Of a stretch of 35,751 nucleotides of DNA, positions 18,297 through 25,547 are shown one piece after another. Below the pieces are notes generated by a model, which searched no databases, was not told the origin of the DNA, and worked only from the letters and a program-made list of their open reading frames with translations. How positions within the stretch are numbered: the first letter of the stretch is position 1; each line of letters opens with the position of its first letter. Made by a program: the position numbers and the translations under genes. The DNA is taken from the NCBI GenBank assembly GCA_012837935.1, contig DUQG01000036.1, positions 1 to 35,751 of the forward strand. The letters run 5' to 3'. This DNA comes from Bacteroidales bacterium. Its GTDB lineage: Bacteria; Bacteroidota; Bacteroidia; Bacteroidales; Paludibacteraceae.

Positions 18297-18533
18297 ATGA
18301 AAGAAGATAAGTTAGTAGCCGTAAAATATTACGACACGGTTGTAAAGGCTGAAGTGGATGCCGATGTGTTGAAAAGAAACGATATTAAGTGCATCTATAA
18401 CGATGATACGCTCGTAGGTGTTTTTCCTATTTTTGACGATAAAGAGCGTGGTATCGAGTTAATGGTTTTTGAAAAAGACTTGGAACGTGCCAAGCAAATT
18501 CTTGAAGAGTATCATCGTGCTGCTACTGAATAA
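18297..18533 (+). CDS. DUF2007 domain protein
   Basis: A 78-residue soluble protein with the DUF2007 pattern: an opening strand (LVAVKYYDTVVKAEVDADVLKRNDI), a middle strand pair, and the closing IELMVFEKDLERAKQILEEY helix. The fold resembles a small ferredoxin-like domain and is sometimes named putative signal-transducing protein. No catalytic residues are evident. It is a lone plus-strand gene convergent with folK, and the TAGTCGC inverted repeat fills the gap. Confidence 0.85.
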   Translation: MKEDKLVAVKYYDTVVKAEVDADVLKRNDIKCIYNDDTLVGVFPIFDDKERGIELMVFEKDLERAKQILEEYHRAATE

Positions 18534-18537
18534 TTTG

Positions 18538-18627
18538 TAGTCGCATCCCCGAGTGAGTTATGTAATAGAAACAAATATTTAGATGAAATTAACTGCTATT
18601 AGAAATTGATTGACTCGGGCGTGACTA
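18538..18627. repeat. TAGTCGC-type inverted repeat, copy A
   Basis: A 90-bp element whose arms are TAGTCGCATCCCCGAGT and (inverse) GACTCGGGCGTGACTA, imperfectly complementary. The same arms bound the element at 31925-32007, and a single arm occurs at 22682. The right arm supplies the folK stop codon. It may act as a two-way terminator for the convergent genes, or be a small non-autonomous mobile element. Confidence 0.7.
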
Positions 18628-19095
18628 AAGAGTCAAAGATAATCTGTTTTTAAGTGTGAGCATAGTTTCGTTGAAGCTCGGATGAATAAGTTCCGGTGCA
18701 ATTTCTGCCATCGGAATTAAGACAAAATCCCGCATTTGCATCAACGGGTGTGGGATTTTTAATTTTGGTTGATTGATTATTAGATTGTCGTATAAAAGAA
18801 TGTCTATATCTATTATCCTGTCCTTGTAACCTTTTGTTGATTTGCCGGATCTACCCATTTTTCGTTCTATCGCCTGCGTTTTTTCCAGTAAATCCATTGG
18901 TGTTAAGTCTGTACTAACCAGCAAAGCAGCGTTTAGAAAATCATTTTCAGAATTAAATCCCCACGCTTTCGAGTGATAAAACGTAGAGACTTGCAGTACA
19001 TCCCCAGCTTCAAGTGAAATAAGTTGGATGGCTGTGTTCAGGTTAAATTCTTTATCACCTAAGTTTGTACCGATACCAAGATAAGTAAATGCCAT
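18625..19095 (-). CDS. folK: 2-amino-4-hydroxy-6-hydroxymethyldihydropteridine pyrophosphokinase
   Basis: Transfers pyrophosphate from ATP to 6-hydroxymethyl-dihydropterin in folate synthesis. The 156-residue protein opens with the family motif YLGIGTNLGDKEFNL and has SKAWGFNSENDFLNAAL in the middle. The ATP/Mg-binding segment is GRSGKSTKGYKDRIIDIDILLYD, with the paired aspartates, followed by IPHPLMQMRDFVLIPMAEIAPE. It is complete and of normal length. Its last codon falls in the arm of the repeat at 18538-18627, so the extreme C-terminus may have been altered by insertion of that element. Confidence 0.97.
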   Translation of the reverse strand: MAFTYLGIGTNLGDKEFNLNTAIQLISLEAGDVLQVSTFYHSKAWGFNSENDFLNAALLVSTDLTPMDLLEKTQAIERKMGRSGKSTKGYKDRIIDIDILLYDNLIINQPKLKIPHPLMQMRDFVLIPMAEIAPELIHPSFNETMLTLKNRLSLTL

Positions 19096-19122
19096 TTCTT
19101 TTTAGATAAAGCTTTAATACTA

Positions 19123-19153
19123 CAAACGACTTTGTTTGCGGCAAAGTCGTTTG
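19123..19153. terminator. Strong hairpin between the SPOR gene and folK
   Basis: A perfect 12-bp stem (CAAACGACTTTG and its complement) with a 7-base loop. Read on the minus strand no T-run follows, so it may be an attenuator, an RNA-stability hairpin or a processing site downstream of the SPOR gene. On the plus strand it is followed by a T-rich stretch. Confidence 0.5.
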
Positions 19154-19167
19154 TTTTGTTTAGAAAA

Positions 19168-19614
19168 TTATTTCTGACGTAGCACCCAAGCATCCTGATA
19201 ACGGTTGCTAATTTGAGTGATTTTGTTGCGTGCTTGCGAATAGTCATCATAAGATGCAATTAAAACTCGGAACATGCCTTGCTCATTAACTACGATAATC
19301 GCGTTGTTTCCTTCGCTGTTTAGTGTGCGTTGAAGATTTTTTGCATTTGATTGAATGCTGAAACTACCTACTACCACGTGGAATTTTTTGTAGAATGCGT
19401 TTGTGTTAGTTTCGCCTTCTGCCATGCTAAAACGCTCGTCAATGGTGCGTTCATTGCTTTCTATACTTTCTTCTACAACAGGTTGTGCTGTTCTCGTGTC
19501 AGCTGCTTCAATATTAGCGCCGGAAATGTTAACTACTTTTTGTTTTGATTTACAAGATGTTGTACCTGCCAAAATTACGGCAGATATCAACAAAAGACCA
19601 AAGATTTTTTTCAT
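19168..19614 (-). CDS. SPOR domain lipoprotein
   Basis: A 148-residue protein with a lipoprotein signal ending at Cys21 (VILAGTTSC). A polar linker follows, then a C-terminal SPOR domain from about residue 73 (FHVVVGSFSIQSNAKNLQRTL...MFRVLIASYDDYSQARNKI). SPOR domains bind denuded glycan strands at the division septum, so an envelope role at the septum is likely. Overall length is typical of the short Bacteroidota SPOR lipoproteins. The upstream gap holds a heptamer array. Confidence 0.93.
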   Translation of the reverse strand: MKKIFGLLLISAVILAGTTSCKSKQKVVNISGANIEAADTRTAQPVVEESIESNERTIDERFSMAEGETNTNAFYKKFHVVVGSFSIQSNAKNLQRTLNSEGNNAIIVVNEQGMFRVLIASYDDYSQARNKITQISNRYQDAWVLRQK

Positions 19615-19650
19615 ACAGTTATTAATATAAAATTGTTAGTAATATTCTTT

Positions 19651-19699
19651 GTTTGGTGTTTGATGTTTAATGTATGATTTTTGATGTTTGATGTGTGAT
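19651..19699. repeat. Seven-unit heptamer array upstream of the SPOR gene
   Basis: Seven consecutive 7-base units of the form GTTTGAT with one or two changes each (for example GTTTAAT, GTATGAT), in unbroken phase. It lies about 35 bases upstream of the SPOR lipoprotein start codon, on its promoter side. Confidence 0.75.
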
Positions 19700-19853
19700 T
19701 ATGACTTTAATGTTTTCTAAATGCAATCATCATGTTCATCAACAAATAGGCATTATTATAAAATTTTTCAAATTCTTCTTCGCTAATATATATTCTTCTC
19801 TTTGCTTTGTGCAAGCAAGTTACATTAAATTAAAATATAACTACATTTACCCA

Positions 19854-19921
19854 ACATCCCACATCCCACATCCCACATCCTACATCCTACATCCCACATC
19901 TGACATCCGACATCCCACATC
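19854..19921. repeat. ACATCCC heptamer tandem array
   Basis: Nine full units and one partial unit of ACATCCC, with variants ACATCCT, ACATCTG and ACATCCG. The array ends three bases before the stop codon of the YD-like secreted protein gene. It is the longest and best preserved of the heptamer arrays. Confidence 0.9.
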
Positions 19922-19923
19922 TT

Positions 19924-20724
19924 TCACTCGTAATATTCTATTTTCCTGAAAACAGTATCCGTGTAAATTACCGATTCTTTCTTATTATCTTTTGCAGGAA
20001 CAAGGTGTTTGCTTGTCTTTACTTGTTCTGTCCAATTACCGTACTTATCAAATGCGGTGTATTGGTAAGTGCTTGTTTTGTTTCCTCGAATAGTTTCCTT
20101 AGAAGATTTAAAATTACCGTTTTTATCGTACTTCCAGTATTCTTTAAAATCTACACCTTTTGTTTCGTCTATATATTGAAAAAACAGGATACGTCCTTGT
20201 TTGTTAAATTTGCGATTTATCGTGTTTTTCAATACGCCGTCTTTGTTGTAGATTTGGATTTTAATGGGTAATCCACTTTCGTTGTTTGTTATAATGTCAC
20301 TACCTTTCAATGTGCCATTTGGCGAATAATAATATTTAGCCGTCAGATAGTTGTTTTTGTCATATTCGTAATGGATTATAGTAGCGGTAGTTCCATTTTT
20401 TAATCTTTCGACTTTGATGATTTTCCCGTCTTCGTACTCTACTATGCTGTCTTTTTCAAGAAAGAAATCCCACTGCCGCCACGAGTTCCCGGCTTCATCT
20501 TGGTATATAATAAGTCCGCCCGAAAGCTCTAAGCTCTTAATTTTGCCTGAAGGGAAATAGGTAATCTTTTGAACTTCTTTTAGTTCGTTAAGTTTGTTTT
20601 TTTCTATATAAGTTACGGACTTTACCTTTCCGTTAAGCTTTCCTTGCTGCCATACCGCATTTTCTGAAGCACCAAGCATAGTGCTTGTCAATATAAGGAA
20701 AGATAGTACAATTGCTTTTTTCAT
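19924..20724 (-). CDS. Secreted protein with YD/RHS-like repeats
   Basis: A 266-residue protein with a Sec signal peptide (KKAIVLSFLILTSTMLGASE). The rest is a series of short beta-rich repeats of the type YFPSGKIKSLE, YDKNNYLTAKYYYSPNGTLK, YDKNGNFKSSKE and FDKYGNWTEQ, spaced about 20-30 residues apart. Such Y/F-D-x-x-G repeats resemble RHS/YD or MORN-like sheets. No enzymatic domain or sorting signal is visible, so it is probably periplasmic or surface-exposed. Function is unknown. The longer T9SS protein at 23292 has a broadly similar repeat style. Confidence 0.8.
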   Translation of the reverse strand: MKKAIVLSFLILTSTMLGASENAVWQQGKLNGKVKSVTYIEKNKLNELKEVQKITYFPSGKIKSLELSGGLIIYQDEAGNSWRQWDFFLEKDSIVEYEDGKIIKVERLKNGTTATIIHYEYDKNNYLTAKYYYSPNGTLKGSDIITNNESGLPIKIQIYNKDGVLKNTINRKFNKQGRILFFQYIDETKGVDFKEYWKYDKNGNFKSSKETIRGNKTSTYQYTAFDKYGNWTEQVKTSKHLVPAKDNKKESVIYTDTVFRKIEYYE

Positions 20725-20914
20725 AGATTGAAATTTTTCAACAGTATTAACGGTTTTAACTTACAAAGATGCGGATAAAATTGCTTTTAGGCAACAAATG
20801 ACTTTGTTTTTTTGCATATTTTAGTTTTTGCTTCTAAACAAAAACCGTAAGATTGTTGTTTAACCGATACAACTTAGAAATAAACTTTATTAATTAAATA
20901 AACAAAAAATTATT

Positions 20915-21490
20915 ATGAAATTTGAATTGCCTAAATTACCCTATGCACATGATGCATTAGCACCGGTAATCAGTGAAGAAACTATTAAATTCCATTATGG
21001 AAAGCACCATCAAACTTACATCAACAACCTGAATGACTTAATCAAAGGAACTGAGTTTGAAAATGCAAACCTAGATACAATTGTAAAAAAATCAAGTGGC
21101 GCAATCTTTAATAATGCGGCTCAAACTTGGAATCATAACTTTTATTTCCTATCGCTTACACCAAACAAAGGAACGAAACCTTCAGCTGAGCTGTTGAAAG
21201 CTCTTGAAGAGCGTTTTGGTTCGTTTGATAACTTCAAAGCAGAATTTGGAAAAGCAGCAGCAACTGTTTTCGGTTCCGGATGGGCGTGGCTTGTGAAAAC
21301 AGCTGACGGAAAAGTGGATATTGTAAAAGAAAGTAACGCGGGAAATCCGCTGACAAGCGGTTTGACACCACTTCTTACTTTTGATGTGTGGGAACACGCT
21401 TATTATATTGATTATCAAAATCGTCGTCCGGACTATCTGTCTGCTTTGTGGGAACTGGTTGATTGGGATGTAGTATCTTCAAGATTTTAG
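20915..21490 (+). CDS. sodB: Superoxide dismutase (Fe/Mn family)
   Basis: Dismutates superoxide to oxygen and hydrogen peroxide. The 191-residue protein has all four metal ligands: His27 (IKFHYGKHH), His74 (TWNHNFYF), Asp157 and His161 ([19 protein letters not shown]). The family signature is complete, and the length and sequence suit the iron or cambialistic type common in Bacteroidales. The metal cannot be settled from sequence alone. It is a single-gene unit with a clear terminator downstream. Confidence 0.96.
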   Translation: MKFELPKLPYAHDALAPVISEETIKFHYGKHHQTYINNLNDLIKGTEFENANLDTIVKKSSGAIFNNAAQTWNHNFYFLSLTPNKGTKPSAELLKALEERFGSFDNFKAEFGKAAATVFGSGWAWLVKTADGKVDIVKESNAGNPLTSGLTPLLTFDVWEHAYYIDYQNRRPDYLSALWELVDWDVVSSRF

Positions 21491-21527
21491 TTTGTTAGGT
21501 TTTTACAACCAACAATGAGAGCTATAT

Positions 21528-21567
21528 AAAAGTCGAGAACATTTGTTTTCGACTTTTTGTTTTTTTG
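21528..21567 (+). terminator. Intrinsic terminator of the superoxide dismutase gene
   Basis: AAAGTCGAGAAC pairs with GTTTTCGACTTT (one G-T pair) across an ATTT loop, followed by a long T-rich run. Confidence 0.85.
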
Positions 21568-21736
21568 ATGGCTAGTGTGCTGGCAGATAAGGCTTGTTAT
21601 TTATGTGTTTGTTTTAAGAAAAGTTAAAAACAGGACTTTTATTAATTTTTTTTGATAAAAATAAGAATTCTTTATGTTTTATCTGTTTCAAAACAATTAT
21701 CTTTGGACGCCTTTATTAAAATAAGGAATAGAAAAA

Positions 21737-21970
21737 ATGAACTTAGTGCTGACAATAATAGTTCCATTGGTAATTGTTTTGATTGCCGTGTTTTTGTTGG
21801 GGTTCAAGATGTTTCTTTTTAAAGACGGGAAATTTCCCAATACGCATGTGGGTGGAAATAAAGCTCTGCGAGATAAAGGAATAGGATGCGCTACTACACA
21901 AGATAGGAACGCGAGAAAAGAAAAACCAAAAATAGATATTTCAAACCTAATAAACGAAATTGAAAAATAG
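21737..21970 (+). CDS. Small single-pass membrane protein, conserved type
   Basis: A 77-residue protein with one membrane segment (residues 4-26). A short polar tail contains KFPNTHVGGNKALRDKGIGC and ATTQDRNAR. I associate this tail with a widespread small Bacteroidota membrane protein, but its function is not known to me. It lies 6 bases before the Skp-like chaperone gene and is probably cotranscribed with it. That places it near outer-membrane biogenesis by context only. Confidence 0.8.
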   Translation: MNLVLTIIVPLVIVLIAVFLLGFKMFLFKDGKFPNTHVGGNKALRDKGIGCATTQDRNARKEKPKIDISNLINEIEK

Positions 21971-21976
21971 ATAAAA

Positions 21977-22585
21977 ATGAAAAACCTCTCTCTTATTTTT
22001 AATGCAGTATTATTAATTGCAGTAATTGTTTTATTTGTTCTTGTTCTTGGCAAGAAATCAAACTCAGAAGTTGTTAACATGGTAAAAGAAGGCGACTCTT
22101 TGGTGGTACAAAAACTACCGATAGCTTATGTTAATATTGACTCGTTGCTTTTAAATTACACATTTGCAAAAAATGCAAACGAAGCTTTAATTAGCAAACA
22201 AGAAAGTTCAAGAGCTACATTAAACGCCAAAGCTCGTCAACTTCAAGCAGAAATGGACGACTTTAATCGTAACCTTGAAAATCAGGCGTTTTTAAGTCGC
22301 GAACGAGCAGAAAATGCACAGAGAGACATTATACAAAAGCAGCAAGAATTGCAACAATTGGAAGCAAATCTGACTCAGCAGCTTATGGAACAGCAACAAA
22401 AAATGAGTGAACAGCTTAGAGATACGGTAAATGCATTCCTAAAAGATTATAACAAATCCGGAAAATATCAGTTAATCCTGAGTAACACAGGAAATGACAA
22501 CATACTATTTGCCGGAAAAGGATACGATATTACCGAAGAAGTTATTAAAGAATTGAATGATAGATATGCAAAAGGAAAGAAATAA
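21977..22585 (+). CDS. OmpH/Skp family periplasmic chaperone
   Basis: A 202-residue protein with an N-terminal hydrophobic anchor (LIFNAVLLIAVIVLFVLVLG) that may stay uncleaved. A strand reading PIAYVNIDSLLLNY follows, then a long glutamine-rich coiled coil (about residues 75-150, REEIIQKQQELQQLEANLTQ-like) and a closing strand pair (YQLILSNTGNDNILFAGKGYDIT). This is the jellyfish layout of Skp/OmpH, which holds unfolded outer membrane proteins. The gene ends in a strong terminator. Confidence 0.9.
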   Translation: MKNLSLIFNAVLLIAVIVLFVLVLGKKSNSEVVNMVKEGDSLVVQKLPIAYVNIDSLLLNYTFAKNANEALISKQESSRATLNAKARQLQAEMDDFNRNLENQAFLSRERAENAQRDIIQKQQELQQLEANLTQQLMEQQQKMSEQLRDTVNAFLKDYNKSGKYQLILSNTGNDNILFAGKGYDITEEVIKELNDRYAKGKK

Positions 22586-22631
22586 GATTCCTTTGCTTTT
22601 TCTAAATTTGTTTTCATAACATTGATTGAGT

Positions 22632-22671
22632 GACGATGCGAACTTGTGAAAGTTTGCATCGTCGTTTTTTT
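22632..22671 (+). terminator. Intrinsic terminator of the Skp-like gene
   Basis: A 14-bp stem starting GACGATGCGAACTT (one G-T pair) with a GTGA loop, followed by seven T residues after one G. Confidence 0.9.
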
Positions 22672-22681
22672 GTAGATGTAA

Positions 22682-22699
22682 TAGTCGTATCCGAGTTAG
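22682..22699 (+). repeat. Single arm of the TAGTCGC repeat family
   Basis: TAGTCGTATCCGAGTTAG closely matches the left arm of the element at 18538. No matching right arm is found within the next 150 bases, so this is a truncated or decayed copy. Confidence 0.45.
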
Positions 22700-22749
22700 T
22701 CTGCTTATTAATCTGTGTGATTTTTATATTCCATAACTTTTTGATTTGA

Positions 22750-23160
22750 ACCAAGTTTTTAGAAGTTATTCGCGATTACTGCGAGGAGAATGATATTGAA
22801 ATAGCTATGGGTGAACTCTTTGACCGTGAGGAAAAAAAGTAAAAAGAACGCAAACCGAGAAAACCAAAAGGAACATCTGCGTTGGAAACACCTGAAGCCT
22901 TTCAAGGCGGTATGTCAATAGAGGAAATCGCCAAAGCACGAAATTTGGCAGTAAGTACCATTTCGGGACATTTGGCTGAACTTGTAATGAAAGGAGGGTT
23001 GGATGTCGAAAAGGTAGTGGATAAGCAAACCTTGTTGAAAGCCAAACAGTTGGTTGAAGAAAATGCAGAATATGACAGTTTGCTTTATAGTTTGCTAAAA
23101 GAGCATTTTGATGCAAGTGAGTTAACGATTATTTTAGCGTGGCTGAGGCGTGAAAATTAA
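22750..23160 (+). pseudogene. Remnant of a helicase C-terminus with HTH_40-like domain
   Basis: An open frame from 22750 gives an acidic linker (EVIRDYCEENDIEIAMGELF, then DREEKK) and hits an in-frame TAA at 22840. The same frame continues with a basic linker (KERKPRKPKG) and a helix-turn-helix domain: GMSIEEIAKARNLAVSTISG, then HLAELVMKGGLDVEKVV. It closes with an ELTIILAWLRREN end. This layout is the C-terminal tail of Bacteroidales RecQ- or PIF1-like helicases. The helicase part is absent, and a TGA lies directly upstream at 22747. I read it as a 5'-truncated remnant with a nonsense mutation. A small protein starting at TTG 22882 could still be made, but this is doubtful. Confidence 0.6.
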
Positions 23161-23228
23161 CTATTAATAATCCAATGTGTTTCGTGTGAATTTATTAACA
23201 GTTTAGTGACTAAATTAATTTTTTGTGT

Positions 23229-23236
23229 TATTTTTG
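23229..23236 (+). promoter_or_regulatory. Candidate -7 box of the T9SS cargo gene
   Basis: TATTTTTG matches TAnnTTTG about 56 bases before the ATG at 23292. The -33 region is weak (TTTA at roughly the right distance). Confidence 0.45.
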
Positions 23237-23291
23237 CAAAAAACTAATAAACTATTTAAATTTATAATCTATAACAATTAAAACTATAAAA

Positions 23292-25408
23292 ATGAAAAAA
23301 CTGCCTTAACCCTTGTTTCTTGTTTATTCCTGCTTGTAGGGATAAATGCACAGACACCGATTAGTTTGCAATTGGAGTCTCTCTCGAAGCTTGAAAAAAT
23401 GAATTCTGTACAATTAGAAGAAAGACTTCAAATGAAAGAAAACCATTCGAAAAGAGTGATGTATCTGGAAAAAGCACCTGAAGCTTTAAATGCACCTATA
23501 ATTCAACAATTGGATAGCACAGTTAAGACAGATGCAACAGGAAAATTGTTTAAAACTGCTTATCAGTACAACGACAATGGAAAAACAACTCTTGAAAAAA
23601 ACTTTTTTTGGGATAAAACAACAAACTCATGGATTCCAACTGCTAAAACTGTAAGTAATTATAATAGCGATGGAAATTTAACTTTGCTAGAAAGGATGTC
23701 TTTTGATAAAACTGCAAATGTATGGAACTCAAATTCAAAATACGAAAGGATTTGGGGTGAAGACAAGGATGGTAATTGGATATTTACTGCAATATCATAT
23801 TCTATGGATTATGAGTCAAATCAACTGGTATATAGTACGAAAGAAGAAACAGTATTAAGAGGAAAAACCATGTTTATTAAAAGAAGTACGATATATGAAT
23901 GGGATGAAAGTACAAGTGATTGGGTCCCTTCTTCTCGTTCTGAGCAAGAGAGAGATGATGGAGAGTTTGAATATTCATTTGCCGATTTTAAATATAATAA
24001 AGAAAAAAATACTTGGGATGGGAAAAAAACGGGGATGGGTTATGATAATATCTATAAAATCTATCGAATTATAGCTGAATTTTCTGATTGGAATGAATCA
24101 ACTAAAACATGGGGCGTAAAGACTATTTACGGGGATTTTTGTCCTGAAATAACAAATTCAGAAACAAAATATATTAATGTTAATGGAGAGTGGCAACCAA
24201 TAAGTAAAATAGCTAAGGAGGGTGAATATACTGTTTATTATGCTTTACAAAATGGAGAATTAGTTAAATCACACAAAGAATTGCAGAAAATGGATGAGGG
24301 TGGAAATGAGATTGAATATTATCGTGATAATTACATTATTGAAAACAGTTCGAGTGTAAGTTCGCTATGGAGAACACAGAAATGGGTATGGAATATGGGA
24401 AACTATGAGCTTCTTCAGAAACGTGAAAGAGCATCAGGACATGGAGGAGAGCTTTATTATATCCAATTATATAAAGAAAATGCGCAAAGTCCATGGAATT
24501 CAAGTTATTCATATAAACAAGAAAGTTTTTATGATGAGAAAAATCAACTAAAAACTTTTTTATTATATTCATTCAATGGTGAGTTTGTTTTAAAATCTAA
24601 ACGTGAAATCTTTCGTGATGAATCAAATTACATTCTCTATGATGTAAACTATACATGGACAAATAATACTTGGGTTGAAACCTCAAGAACAACTTATTAT
24701 TACACTGCCCACCAAACTGTTTTAGTAGAAGAACCACCAGTGGTAAATGCTGATGGAACAGGAACTGTAGGTGTGAAATTTAATATACCTACAAACTTAA
24801 ACATACAAGAAGGTACGTTTACAGTTTCACTACCAGATGGTGTGAGTATTGACGAAGCGAAAACAGCACTTTCAGCTGCATTGTCAACAACTCATACATT
24901 GTCAATTGTAAACAATAACAACGGAACTTGGACTTTTACTATAAAAGCAAATTCTGGTGGTGCAGATCCAATTTCTCGAAGAATGATGTCTGCCAAATAT
25001 CAAGATATTGCAAAAATTGCTTATATAGTACCGCAAGGTACTTCAATCGGTGAGTATAATGCTCATATTACAGATGTGAACATAATATTATCTGATAATT
25101 CTACCATCGTACAACAAGACATACCATTTGTTATTAAAGTGGCTGAAGTGGTAAGCAGTACAATAAAACTACTGCATCAAAAGATCCAGATATATCCCAA
25201 TCCGGCTAAAGAGTTTATAACTATTGAAGGAGCAAAAGGTAACACATTGCTTATCTACGATATAGATGGAAAGAAAATAATGGATAGAATTATAAAAAAT
25301 GATACGGAAAAAATATTTTTAATGAAATTTTCCACTAATAATGTTCTTTTAATTAGAATTTTAGAAGATAATAAAGAAATTGGGACTATGAAGTTAGTTG
25401 TAAAATAA
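23292..25408 (+). CDS. Secreted protein with T9SS type A sorting domain; signal peptide frameshifted
   Basis: The main frame (from about 23294 to 25408) encodes tryptophan-rich repeats of the type FxWDKTTNSWIPTxK, YERIWGEDKDGNW and WDESTSDWVPSSR over roughly 450 residues. A beta-sandwich-like section follows, then a C-terminal type IX secretion domain (IQIYPNPAKEFITIEGAKGN to GTMKLVVK), which predicts outer-membrane export and surface attachment. The expected ATG at 23292 is out of frame with the body: six A residues follow ATG. One more A would give MKKTALTLVSCLFLLVG followed by INAQ, an excellent signal peptide in frame with the rest. So either a single A has been lost (mutation, phase variation or sequencing error) or translation starts later, at TTG 23366 or ATG 23399, without export. 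I give the whole span. Function of the repeats is unknown. Confidence 0.8.
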
Positions 25409-25438
25409 ATGAGGTGAAATAGTCCATTATTTTAGTTC

Positions 25439-25478
25439 TAAAAACATTGTCAAACTAAACTTTGACAATGTTTTTTTA
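25439..25478 (+). terminator. Intrinsic terminator of the T9SS cargo gene
   Basis: AAACATTGTCAAA pairs with TTTGACAATGTTT across a CTAAAC-type loop, followed by a T-run. Confidence 0.85.
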
Positions 25479-25510
25479 CACCTAAATCACTTTATGTGTA
25501 AACCACATCA

Positions 25511-25547
25511 CAAAAATAAGAAGGGGACATCCTAATCGGACATCCCC
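25511..25547 (-). terminator. Intrinsic terminator of the large ncRNA
   Basis: In the minus-strand RNA GGGGAUGUCC pairs with GGAUGUCCCC across GAUUA. All ten pairs form, counting two G-U pairs, and UUCUUAUUUUU follows. On the plus strand the two wobble positions become C/A mismatches and no T-run follows, so the signal is specific to leftward transcription. Confidence 0.85.
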
